A stretch of DNA of 64,000 nucleotides from Prosopocoilus inquinatus (taxonomy: Eukaryota; Arthropoda; Insecta; Coleoptera; Lucanidae). The position numbers were made by a program, and so were the translations under genes. Position 1 is the first letter of the stretch; every line of letters begins with the position of its first letter. Where the stretch lies: positions 33,842,001 to 33,906,000 of the forward strand of contig CM069873.1 of NCBI GenBank assembly GCA_036172665.1. The letters are read 5' to 3'. Positions 1 to 13,100 of this stretch are shown piece after piece. The notes below the pieces were generated by a model. The model worked only from the letters and a program-made list of their open reading frames with translations, ran no database searches and had not been told where the DNA came from.

Positions 1-149
1 GGAAATAGTTTTGAACGAAACAACACGTATTAGCGTTGTTCCTGTGATGTATCTAATCGATCCTTACTTATCTATCATGTTATTTGACGTTTGGATGGAC
101 TCCAGTAACTCTGATATGAGATACAAAATTTTCGGACGCAGCAGAAGCT
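1..149 (+). repeat. Representative satellite monomer
   Basis: First complete monomer, useful as a reference for coordinates within the unit. Variable positions that define monomer classes lie at about base 13 (TTTAAACG or TTTGAACG), base 28 (ACGC or ACGT before ATTAG), bases 67-78 (CTCATCTATC, CTTATCTACT, CTTAGCTACT), bases 88-95 (GACGTTTGG, GGCGTTTCG, GGCGTCTCG), and the block after GATAC (AAAGTTTTCGG, AAAGTTCTCGG, GAAATTTTCGG, GAAGTTTTTGG, AAAGTTTACGG). Bases 19-40 form an imperfect dyad: AACA, a 2-nt bulge, ACGY, loop ATTA, GCGT TGTT. Confidence 0.95.
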
Positions 150-3100
150 GGAAATAGTTTTAAACGAAACAACACGCATTAGCGTTGTTCCTGTGATGTA
201 TCTAATCGATCCTTACTCATCTATCATGTTATTTGACGTTTCGATGGACACCAGTAACTCTAATGTGAGATACAAAGTTCTCGGACGCAGCAGAAGCTGG
301 AAATAGTTTTGAACGAAACAACACGTATTAGCGTTGTTCCTGTGATGTATCTAATCGATCCTTACTCATCTATCATGTTATTTGACGTTTGGATGGACTC
401 CAGTATCTCTGATGTGAGATACAAAGTTTTCGGACGCAGCAGAAGCTGGAAATAGTTTTAAACGAAACAACACGCATTACCGTTGTTCCTGTGATGTATC
501 TAATCGATCCTTACTCATCTATCATGTTATTTGACGTTTGGATGGACTCCAGTAACTCTGATGTGAGGTACAAAGTTTTCGGACGCAGCAGAAGCTGGAA
601 ATAGTTTTAAATGAAACAACACGCATTAGCGTTGTTCCTGTGATGTATCTAATGGATCCTTACTCATCTATCATGTTATTTGACGTTTGAATGGACTCCA
701 GTAACTCTGATGTGAGATACGAAATTTTCGGACGCAGCAGGAACTGGAAATAGTTTTAAACGAAACAACACGCATTAGCGTTGTTCCTGTGATTTATCTA
801 ATCGATCCTTACTCATCTATCATGTTATTTGACGTTTGAATGGACTCCAGTAACTCTGATGTGAGATACAAAGTTCTCGGACGCAGCAGAAGCTGGAAAT
901 AGTTTTGAACGAAACAACACATATTAGCGTTGTTCCTGTGATGTATCTAATCGATCCTTACTTATCTACTATGTTATTTGACGTTTCGATGGACTCCAGT
1001 AACTCTGATGTGAGAGACGAAATTTTCGAACGCAGCAGAATCTGGAAATAGTTTTAAATGAAACAACACGCATTAGCGTTGTTCCTGTGATGTATCTAAT
1101 CGATCCTTACTCATCTATCATGTTATTTGACGTTTCGATGGACTCTAGTAACTCTGATGTGAGATACGAAGTTTTTGGACGCAGCAGGAGCTGGAAATAG
1201 TTTTAAACGAAACAACACGTATTAGCGTTGTTCCTGTGATGTATCTAATCGATCCTTACTCATCTATCATGTTATTTGACGTTTGGATGGACTCCAGTTC
1301 CTCTGATGTGAGATAAAAAGTTCTCGGACGCAGCATAAGCTGGAAATAGTTTTAAACGAAACAACACGCATTAGCGTTGTTCCTGTGATGTATCTAATCG
1401 ATCCTTACTCATCTATCATGTTATTTGACGTTTCGATGCACTCTAGTAACTCTGATGTGAGATACGAAGTTTTTGGACGCAGCAGGAGCTGGAAATAGTT
1501 TTAAACGAAACAACACGTATTAGCGTTGTTCCTGTGATGTATCTAATCGATCCTTATTTATCTATCATGTTATTTGACGTTTCGATGCACTCTAGTAACT
1601 CTGATGTGAGATACGAAGTTTTTGGACGCAGCAGGAGCTGGAAATAGTTTTAAACGAAACAACACGTATTAGCGTTGTTCCTGTGATGTATCTAATCGAT
1701 CCTTATTTATTTATCATGTTATTTGACGTATCGATGGACTCTAGTTACTCTGATGTGAGATACGAAGTTTTTGGGCGCAGCAGGAGCTGGAAATAGTTTT
1801 AAAAGTAGCAACACGTATTAGCGTTGTTCCTGTGATGTATCTAATAGATCCTTACTTAGCTACTATGTTATTTGACGTTTCGATGGACTCCAGTAACTCT
1901 AATGTGAGATACGAAATTTTCGGACGCAGCAGAAGCTGGAAATAGTTTTAAACGAAACAACACGCATTAGCGTTGTTCCTGTGATGTATCTAATAGATCC
2001 TTACTCATCTATCATGTTATTTGACGTTTCGATGGACTCCAGTAACTCTAATGTGAGATACGAAATTTTCGGGCGCAGCAGAAGCTGGAAATAGTCTTAA
2101 ACGAAACAACACGCATTAGCGTTGTTCCTGTGATGTATCTAATCGATCCTTACCCATCTATCATGTTACTTGACGTTTCGATGGACTCCAGTAACTCTAA
2201 TGTGAGATACGAAATTTTCGGACGCAGCAGAAGCTGGAAATAGTTTTAAACGAAACAACACGCATTAGCGTTGTTCCTGTGATGTATCTAATCGATCCTT
2301 ACTCATCTATCATGTTATTTGACGTTTCGATGGACTCTAGTAACTCTGATGTGAGATACGAAGTTTTTGGACGCAGCAGGAGCTGGAAATAGTTTTAAAC
2401 GAAACAACACGTATTAGCGTTGTTCCTGTGATGTATCTAATCGATCCTTACTTATCTACTATGTTATTTGACGTTTCGATGGACTCCAGTAACTCTGATG
2501 TGAGAGACGAAATTTTCGAACGCAGCAGAATCTGGAAATAGTTTTAAATGAAACAACTCGCATTAGCGTTGTTCCTGTGATGTATCTAATCGATCCTTAC
2601 TCATCTATCATGTTATTTGACGTTTCGATGGACTCTAGTAACTCTGATGTGAGATACGAAGTTTTTGGACGCAGCAGGAGCTGGAAATAGTTTTAAACGA
2701 AACAACACGTATTAGCGTTGTTCCTGTGATGTATCTAATCGATCCTTACTCATCTATCATGTTATTTGACGTTTGGATGGACTCCAGTAACTCTGATGTG
2801 AGATACAAAGTTCTCGGACGCAGCAGAAGCTGGAAATAGTTTTGAACGAAACAACACGTATTAGCGTTGTTCCTGTGATGTATCTAATCGATCCTTACTT
2901 ATCTATCATGTTATTTGACGTTTGGATGGACTCCAGTAACTCTGATATGAGATACAAAATTTTCGGACGCAGCAGAAGCTGGAAATAGTTTTAAACGAAA
3001 CAACACGCATTAGCGTTGTTCCTGTGATGTATCTAATCGATCCTTACTCATCTATCATGTTATTTGACGTTTCGATGGACACCAGTAACTCTAATGTGAG

Positions 3101-6100
3101 ATACGAAATTTTCGGACGCAGCAGGAGCTGGAAATAGTTTTAAACGAAACAACACGCATTAGCTTTGTCCCTGTGATTTATCTAATCGGTCCTTACTCAT
3201 CTATCATGTTATTTGACGTTTGAATGGACTCCAGTAACTCTGATGTGAGATACAAAGTTCTCGGACGCAGCAGAAGCTGGAAATAGTTTTGAACGAAACA
3301 ACACGTATTAGCGTTGTTCCTGTGATGTATCTAATCGATCCTTACTTATCTACTGTGTTATTTGACGTTTCGATGGACTCCAGTAACTCTGATGTGAGAC
3401 GAAATTTTCGAACGCAGCAGAATCTGGAAATAGTTTTAAATGAAACAACACGCATTAGCGTTGTTCCTGTGATGTATCTAATCGATCCTTACTCATCTAT
3501 AATGTTATTTGACGTTTCGATGGACTCTAGTAACTCTGATGTGAGATACGAAGTTTTTGGACGCAGCAGGAGCTGGAAATAGTTTTAAACAAAACAACAC
3601 GTATTAGCGTTGTTCCTGTGATGTATCTAATCGATCCTTACTCATCTATCATGTTATTTGACGTTTGGATGGACTCCAGTTCTTCTGATGTGAGATAAAA
3701 AGTTCTCGGACGCAGCAGAAGCTGGAAATAGTTTTAAACGAAACAACACGCATTAGCGTTGTTCCTGTTATGTATCTAATCGATCCTTACTCATCTATCA
3801 TGTTATTTGGCGTTTCGATGGACTCCAGTAACTCTAATGTGAGATACGAAGTTTTTGGACGCAGCAGGAGCTGGAAATAGTTTTAAACGAAACAACACGC
3901 ATTAGCGTTTTTCCTGTGATGTATCTAATCGATCCTTATTTATCTATCATGTTATTTGACGTTTCGATGGACTCTAGTAACTCTGATGTAAGATACGAAG
4001 TTTTTGGGCGCAGCAGGAGCTGGAAATAGTTTTAAACGAAGCAACACGCATTAGCGTTGTTCCTGTGATTTATCTAATCGATCCTTACTCATCTATCATG
4101 TTATTTGACGTTTGAATGGACTCCAGTAACTCTGATTTGAGATACAAAGTTCTCGGACGCAGCAGAAGCTGGAAATAGTTTTGAACGAAACAACACGAAT
4201 TAGCGTTGTTCCTGTGATGTATCTAATCGATCCTTACTTATCTACTATGTTATTTGACGTTTCGATGGACTCCAGTAACTCTGATGTGAGAGACGAAATT
4301 TTCGAACGCAGCAGAATCTGGAAATAGTTTTAAATGAAACAACACGCATTAGCGTTGTTCCTGTGATGTATCTAATCGATCCTTACTCATCTATCATGTT
4401 ATTTGACGTTTCGATGGACTCTAGTAACTCTGATGTGAGATACGAAGTTTTTGGACGCAGCAGGAGCTGGAAATAGTTTTAAACGAAACAACACGTATTA
4501 GCGTTGTTCCTGTGATGTATCTAATCGATCCTTACTCATCTATCATGTTATTTGACGTTTGGATGGACTCCAGTTCCTCTGATGTGAGATAAAAAGTTCT
4601 CGGACGCAGCATAAGCTGGAAATAGTTTTAAACGAAACAACACGCATTAGCGTTGTTCCTGTGATGTATCTAATCGATCCTTACTCATCTATCATGTTAT
4701 TTGACGTTTCGATGCACTCTAGTAACTCTGATGTGAGATACGAAGTTTTTGGACGCAGCAGGAGCTGGAAATAGTTTTAAACGAAACAACACGTATTAGC
4801 GTTGTTCCTGTGATGTATCTAATCGATCCTTATTTATCTATCATGTTATTTGACGTTTCGATGCACTCTAGTAACTCTGATGTGAGATACGAAGTTTTTG
4901 GACGCAGCAGGAGCTGGAAATAGTTTTAAACGAAACAACACGTATTAGCGTTGTTCCTGTGATGTATCTAATCGATCCTTATTTATTTATCATGTTATTT
5001 GACGTATCGATGGACTCTAGTTACTCTGATGTGAGATACGAAGTTTTTGGGCGCAGCAGGAGCTGGAAATAGTTTTAAAAGTAGCAACACGTATTAGCGT
5101 TGTTCCTGTGATGTATCTAATAGATCCTTACTTAGCTACTATGTTATTTGACGTTTCGATGGACTCCAGTAACTCTAATGTGAGATACGAAATTTTCGGA
5201 CGCAGCAGAAGCTGGAAATAGTTTTAAACGAAACAACACGCATTAGCGTTGTTCCTGTGATGTATCTAATAGATCCTTACTCATCTATCATGTTATTTGA
5301 CGTTTCGATGGACTCCAGTAACTCTAATGTGAGATACGAAATTTTCGGGCGCAGCAGAAGCTGGAAATAGTCTTAAACGAAACAACACGCATTAGCGTTG
5401 TTCCTGTGATGTATCTAATCGATCCTTACTCATCTATCATGTTACTTGACGTTTCGATGGACTCCAGTAACTCTAATGTGAGATACGAAATTTTCGGACG
5501 CAGCAGAAGCTGGAAATAGTTTTAAACGAAACAACACGCATTAGCGTTGTTCCTGTGATGTATCTAATTGATCCTTACTCATCTATCATGTTATTTGACG
5601 TTTCGATGGACTCTAATAACTCTGATGTGAGATACGAAGTTTTTGGACGCAGCAGGAGCTGGAAATAGTTTTAAACGAAACAACACGTATTAGCGTTGTT
5701 CCTGTGATGTATCTAATCGATCCTTACTTATCTACTATGTTATTTGACGTTTCGATGGACTCCAGTAACTCTGATGTGAGAGACGAAATTTTCGAACGCA
5801 GCAGAATCTGGAAATAGTTTTAAATGAAACAACTCGCATTAGCGTTGTTCCTGTGATGTATCTAATCGATCCTTACTCATCTATCATGTTATTTGACGTT
5901 TCGATGGACTCTAGTAACTCTGATGTGAGATACGAAGTTTTTGGACGCAGCAGGAGCTGGAAATAGTTTTAAACGAAACAACACGTATTAGCGTTGTTCC
6001 TGTGATGTATCTAATCGATCCTTACTTATCTATCATGTTATTTGACGTTTGGATGGACTCCAGTAACTCTGTTATGAGATACAAAATTTTCGGACGCAGC

Positions 6101-7140
6101 AGAAGCTGGAAATAATTTTAAACGAAACAACACGCATTAGCGTTGTTCCTGTGATGTATCTAATCGATCCTTACTCATCTATCATGTTATTTGACGTTTC
6201 GATGGACACCAGTAACTCTAATGTGAGATACGAAATTTTCGGACGCAGCAGGAGCTGGAAATAGTTTTAAACGAAACAACACGCATTAGCTTTGTTCCTG
6301 TGATTTATCTAATCGGTCCTTACTCATCTATCATGTTATTTGACGTTTGAATGGACTCCAGTAACTCTGATGTGAGATACAAAGTTCTCGGACGCAGCAG
6401 AAGCTGGAAATAGTTTTGAACGAAACAACACGTATTAGCGTTGTTCCTGTGATGTATCTAATCGATCCTTACTTATCTACTGTGTTATTTGACGTTTCGA
6501 TGGACTCCAGTAACTCTGATGTGAGACGAAATTTTCGAACGCAGCAGAATCTGGAAATAGTTTTAAATGAAACAACACGCATTAGCGTTGTTCCTGTGAT
6601 GTATCTAATCGATCCTTACTCATCTATAATGTTATTTGACGTTTCGATGGACTCTAGTAACTCTGATGTGAGATACGAAGTTTTTGGACGCAGCAGGAGC
6701 TGGAAATAGTTTTAAACAAAACAACACGTATTAGCGTTGTTCCTGTGATGTATCTAATCGATCCTTACTCATCTATCATGTTATTTGACGTTTGGATGGA
6801 CTCCAGTTCTTCTGATGTGAGATAAAAAGTTCTCGGACGCAGCAGAAGCTGGAAATAGTTTTAAACGAAACAACACGCATTAGCGTTGTTCCTGTTATGT
6901 ATCTAATCGATCCTTACTCATCTATCATATTATTTGGCGTTTCGATGGACTCCAGTAACTCTGATGTGAGATACGAAGTTTTTGGACGCAGCAGGAGCTG
7001 GAAATAGTTTTAAACGAAACAACACGCATTAGCGTTTTTCCTGTGATGTATCTAATCGATCCTTATTTATCTATCATGTTATTTGACGTTTCGATGGACT
7101 CTAGTAACTCTGATGTAAGATACGAAGTTTTTGGGCGCAG
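1..7140 (+). repeat. HOR domain 1 (21-22 monomers)
   Basis: A higher-order repeat of about 3.2 kb present a little over twice. Variants at 895-2700 reappear at 4171-5976 with offset 3276 (22 x 149, minus 2). Examples are the ACTCCAGTTCCTCTG monomer (1295 and 4571), GAGAGACGAAATTTTCG (2501 and 5777) and AAACAACTCG (2551 and 5827). From about 2844 onward the offset falls to 3127, so the second copy lost one monomer near 5970. The two 147-bp monomers that lack GA in GAGACG (about 3397 and 6524) are 3127 bp apart. This domain lacks several monomer classes common further right, for example CATTATATTTGACG with TTTACGG. Confidence 0.88.
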
Positions 7141-10100
7141 CAGGAGCTGGAAATAGTTTTAAACGAAGCAACACGTATTAGCGTTGTTCCTGTGATGTAT
7201 CTAATAGATCCTTATTTATCTATCATGTTATTTGACGTTTCGATGGACTCTAGTAACTCTGATGTGAGATACGAAGTTTTTGGACGCAGCAGGAGCTGGA
7301 AATAGTTTTAAACGAAACAACACGTATTAGCGTTGTTCCTGTGATGTATCTAATCGATCCTTACTCATCTATCATGTTATTTGACGTTTGGATGGACTCC
7401 AGTAACTCTGATGTGAGATAAAATGTTCTCGGACGCAGCAGATGCTGGAAATAGTTTTGAACGAAACAACACGTATTAGCGTTGTTCCTGTGATGTATCT
7501 AATCGATCCTTACTCATCTATCATGTTATTTGACGTTTGGATGGACTCCAGTATCTCTGATGTGAGATACGAAGTTTTTGGACGCAGCAGAAGCTGGAAA
7601 TAGTTTTAAATGAAGCAACACGTATTAGCGTTGTTCCTGTGATGTATCTAATAGATCCTTATTTATCTATCATGTTATTTGACGTTTCGATGGACTCTAG
7701 TAACTCTGATGTGAGATACGAAGTTCTTGGACGCAGCAGAAGCTGGAAATAGTTTTAAATGAAACAACACGCATTAGCGTTGTTCCTGTGATGTATCTAA
7801 TGGATCCTTACCATCTATCATGTTATTTGACGTTTCGATGGACTCTAGTAACTCTGATGTGAGATACGAAGTTTTTGGACGCAGCAGGAGCTGGAAATAG
7901 TTTTAAACGAAACAACACGCATTAGCGTTGTTCCTGTGATGTATCTAATCGATCCTTACTCATCTATCATGTTATTTGACGTTTGGATGGACTCCAGTAG
8001 CTCTGATGTGAGATACAATGTTCTCGGACGCAGCAGATGCTGGAAATAGTTTTGAACGAAACAACACGTATTAGCGTTGTTCCTGTGATGTATCTAATCG
8101 ATCCTTACTCATCTATCATGTTATTTGACGTTTGGATGGACTCCAGTAACTCTGATGTGAGATACAAAGTTTTCGGACGCAGCAGAAGCTGGAAATAGTT
8201 TTAAACGAAACAACACGCATTACCGTTGTTCCTGTTATGTATCTAATCGATCCTTACTCATCTATCATGTTATTTGGCGTCTCGATGGACTCCAGTAACT
8301 CTGATGTGAGATACAAAGGTTTCGGACGCAGCAGAAGCTGGAAATAGTTTTAAACGAAACAACACGCATTAGCGTTGTTCCTGTGATGTATCTAATCGAT
8401 CCTTACTCATCTATCATGTTATTTGACGTTTCGATATACTCTAGTAACTCTGATGTGAGATATGAAGTTTTTGGACGCAGCAGGAGCTGGAAATAGTTTT
8501 AAACGAAACAACACGTATTAGCGTTGTTCCTGTGATGTATCTAATCGATCCTTATTTATCTATCATGTTATTTGACGTTTCGATGCACTCTAGTAACTCT
8601 GATGTGAGATACGAAGTTTTTGGACGCAGCAGGAGCTGGAAATAGTTTTAAACGAAACAACACGTATTAGCGTTGTTCCTGTGATGTATCTAATCGATCC
8701 TTACTTAGCTACTATGTTATTTGATGTTTCGATGGACTCCAGTAACTCTAATGTGAGATACGAAATTTTCGGACGCAGCAGAAGCTGGAAATAGTTTTAA
8801 ACGAAACAACACGCTTTAGCGTTGTTCCTGTGATGTATCTAATCGATCCTTACTCATCTATCATGTTATTTGACGTTTCGATGGACTCCAGTAACTCTAA
8901 TGTGAGATACGAAATTTTCGGGCGCAGCAGAAGCTGGAAATAGTTTTAAACGAAACAACACGCATTAGCGTTGTTCCTGTGATGTATCTAATCGATCCTT
9001 ACTCATCTATCATGTTATTTGACGTTTCGATGGACTCCAGTATCTCTAATGTGAGATACGAAATTTTCGGACGCAGCAGAAGCTGGAAATAGTTTTAAAC
9101 GAAACAACACGCATTAGCGTTGTTCCTGTGATGTATCTAATCGATCCTTACTTAGCTACTATGTTATTTGACGTTTCGATTGACTCCAGTAACTCTGATG
9201 TGAGATACAAAGTTTTCGGACGCAGCAGAAGCTGGAAATAGTTTTGAACGAAACAACACGTATTATCGTTGTTCCTGTGATGTATCTAATCGATCCTTAC
9301 TTATCTATCATGTTATTTGAAGTTTGGATGGTCTCCAGTAACTCTGATGTGAGATTCAAAGTTTTCGGACGCAGCAGAAGCTGGAGATAGTTTTAAACGA
9401 AACAACACGCATTAGCGTTGTTCCTGTGATGTATCTAATCGATCCTTACTCATCTATCATGTTATTTTTTGTTTCGATGGACTCCAGTAACTCTGATGTG
9501 AGATACAAAGCTTTCGGACGCAGCAGAAGCTGGAAATAGTTTTGAACGAAACAACACGTATTAGCGTTGTTCCTGTGATGTATCTAATCGATCCTTACTT
9601 AGCTACTATGTTATTTGACGCTTCGATGGACTCCAATAACTCTGATGTGAGATACAAAGTTTTCGGACGCAGCAGAAGCTGGAAATAGTTTTAAACGAAA
9701 CAACACGCATTAGCGTTGTTCCTGTGATGTATCTAATCGATCCTTACTCATCTATCATTATATTTGACGTTTGGATGGACTACAGTAACTCTGATGTGAG
9801 ATACAAAGTTTACGGACGCAGCAGAAGCTGGAAATAGTTTTAAACGAAACAACACGCATTACCGTTGTTCCTGTGATGTATCTAATCGATCCTTACTCAT
9901 CAATCATGTTATTTGACGTTTGAATGGACTCCAGTAACTCTGATGTGAGATACAAAGTTCTCGGACGCAGCAGAAGCTGGAAATACTTTTAAACGAAACA
10001 ACACGCATTAGCGTTGTTCCTGTGATGTATCTAATCGATCCTTACTCATCTATCATTATATTTGACTTTTGGATGGACTACAGTAACTCTGATGTGAGAT

Positions 10101-13100
10101 ACAAAGTTTACGGACGCAGCAGAAGCTGGAAATAGTTTTAATCGAAACAACACGCATTAGCGTTGTTCCTGTGATGTATCAAATCGATCCTTACTCATTT
10201 ATCATGTTATTTGGCGTCTCGATGGACTCCAGTAACTCTGATGTGAGATACAAAGTTTTCGGACGCAGCAGAAGCTGGAAATAAATTTAAACGAAACAAC
10301 ACGCATTAGCGTTGTTCCTGTGATGTATCTAATCGATCCTTACTCATCTATCATGTTATTTGGCGTTTCGATGGACTCCAGAAACTTTGAGGTGAGATAC
10401 GAAGTTCTCGGACGCAGCTGAAGCTGGAAATAGTTTTAAATGAAACAACACGTACTAGCGTTGTTCCTGTGATGTATCTAATCGATCCTTAATCATCTAT
10501 CATGTTATTTGACGTTTGGATGGACTCCAGTAACTCTGATGTGAGATACAATGTTCTCGGACGCAGCAGAAGCTGGAAATAGTTTTGAACGAAACAACAC
10601 GTATTAGCGTTGTTCCTGTGATGTATCTAATCGATCCTTACTCATCTATCATGTTATTTGGCGTTTCGATGGACTCCAGTAACTCTGATGTGAGATACAA
10701 AGTTTTCGGACGCAGCAGAAGCTGGAAATAGTTTTGAACGAAACAACACGTATTAGCGTTCTTCCTGTGATGTATCTAATCGATCCCTACTCATTTATCA
10801 TGTTATTTGGCGTTTCGATGGACTCCAGTAACTCTGATGTGAGATACAAAGTTCTCGGTCGCAGCTGAAGCTAGAAATAGTTTTAAACGAAACAACACGC
10901 ATTAGCGTTGTTCCTGTGATGTATTTAATCGATCCTTACTCATCTATCATGATATTTGACGATTGAATGGTCTCCAGTAACTCTGATGTGAGATACAAAG
11001 TTCTCGGACGCAGCAGAAGCTGGAAATAGTTTTGAACGAAACAACACGTATTAGCGTTGTTCCTGTGATGTATCTAATCGATCCTTACTTATCTACTATG
11101 TTATTTGAAGTTTCGATGGACTCCAGTAACTCTGATGTGAGATACGAAATTTTCGAACGCAGCAGAATCTGGAAATAGTTTTAAATGAAACAACACGCAT
11201 TAGCGTTGTTCCTGTGATGTATCTAATCGATCCTTACTCATCTATCATGTTATTTGACGTTTCGATGGACTCTAGTAACTCTGATGTGAGATACGAAGTT
11301 TTTGGACGCAGCAGGAGCTGGAAATAGTTTTAAACGAAACAACACGTATTAGCGTTGTTCCTGTGATGGATCTAATCGCTCCTTACTTAGCTACTATGTT
11401 ATTTGACGTTTCGATGGACTCCAGTAACTCTAATGTGAGATACGAAATTTTCGGACGCAGCAGAAGCTGGAAATAGTTTTAAACGAAACAACACGTATTA
11501 GCGTTGTTCCTGTGATGTATCTAATCGATCCTTACTCATCTATCATGTTATTTGACGTTTGGATGGACTCCAGTAACTGATGTGAGATACAAAGTTCTCG
11601 GACGCAGCAGAAGCTGGAAATAGTTTTGAACGAAACAACACGTATTAGCGTTGTTCCTGTGATGTATCTAATCGATCCTTACTTATCTATCATGTTATCT
11701 GACGTTTGGATGGACTCCAGTAACTCTGATGTGAGATACAATGTTTTCGGACGCAGCAGACGCTGGAGATAATTTTAAACGAAACAACACGCATTAGCGT
11801 TGTTCCTGTGATGTATCTAATCGATCCTTACTCATCTATCATGTTATTTGGCGTTTCGATGGACTCCAGTAACTCTGAAGTGAGATACAAAGTTTTCGGA
11901 CGCAGCAGAAGCTGGAAATAGTTTTGAACGAAACAACACGTATTAGCGTTGTTCCTGTGATGTATCTAATCGATCCTTACTTAGCTACTATGTTATTTGA
12001 CGTTTCGATAGACTCCAATAACTCTGATGTGAGATACAAAGTTTTCGGACGCAGCAGAAGCTGGAAATAGTTTTAAACGAAACAACACGCATTAGCGTTG
12101 TTCCTGTGATGTATCTAATCGATCCTTACTCATCTATCATTATATTTGACGTTTGGATGGACTACAGTAACTCTGATGTGAGATACAAAGTTTACGGACG
12201 CAGCAGAAGCTGGAAATAGTTTTAAACGAAACAACACGCATTACCGTTGTTCCTGTGATGTATCTAATCGATCCTTACTCATCTATCATGTTATTTGACG
12301 TTTGAATGGACTCCAGTAACTCTGATGTGAGATACAAAGTTCTCGGACGCAGCAGAAGCTGGAAATACTTTTAAACGAAACAACACGCATTAGCGTTGTT
12401 CCTGTGATGTATCTAATCGATCCTTACTCATCTATCATTATATTTGACGTTTGGATGGACTACAGTAACTCTGATGTGAGATACAAAGTTTACGGACGCA
12501 GCAGAAGCTGGAAATAGTTTTAATCGAAACAACACGCATTAGCGTTGTTTCTGTGATGTATCTAATCGATCCTTACTCATCTATCATGTTATTTGGCGTC
12601 TCGATGGACTCCAGTAACTCTGATGTGAGATACAAAGTTTTCGGACGCAGCAGAAGCTGGAAATAGTTTTAAACGAAACAACACGCATTAGCGTTGTTCC
12701 TGTGATGTATCTAATCGATCCTTACTCATCTATCATGTTATTTGGCGTTTCGATGGACTCCAGAAACTTTGATGTGAGATACGAAGTTTTTGGGCGCAGC
12801 AGGAGCTGGAAATAGTTTTAAACGAAACAACAGGTATTAGCGTTGTTCCTGTGATGTATCTAATCGATCCTTACTCATCTATCATGTTATTTGACGTTTG
12901 GGTGGACTCCAGTAACTCTGATGTGAGATACAATGTTCTCGGACGCAGCAGATGCTGGAAATAGTTTTGAACGAAACAACACGTATTAGCGTTGTTCCTG
13001 TGATGTATCTAATCGATCCTTACTCATCTATCATGTTATTTGACGTTTGGATGGACTCCAGTAACTCTGATGTGAGATACAAAGTTTTCGGACGCAGCAG

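Noticed and set aside
5..22. CENP-B-box-like motif on the minus strand (TTCG, then A, then C at the right spacing)
   Set aside because: The GTTTCGTTCAAAACTATT stretch keeps TTCG and two other core positions, but the CGGG end is CTAT. Too weak to call.
3289..3582. 97-codon open frame in satellite, repeated identically at 6416-6709
   Set aside because: It starts at a non-ATG codon (TTG) and exists only because one monomer is 147 bp (a multiple of 3), so the usual in-frame TAG of GGAAATAG is delayed. The repeat of the frame reflects the HOR copy, not selection.
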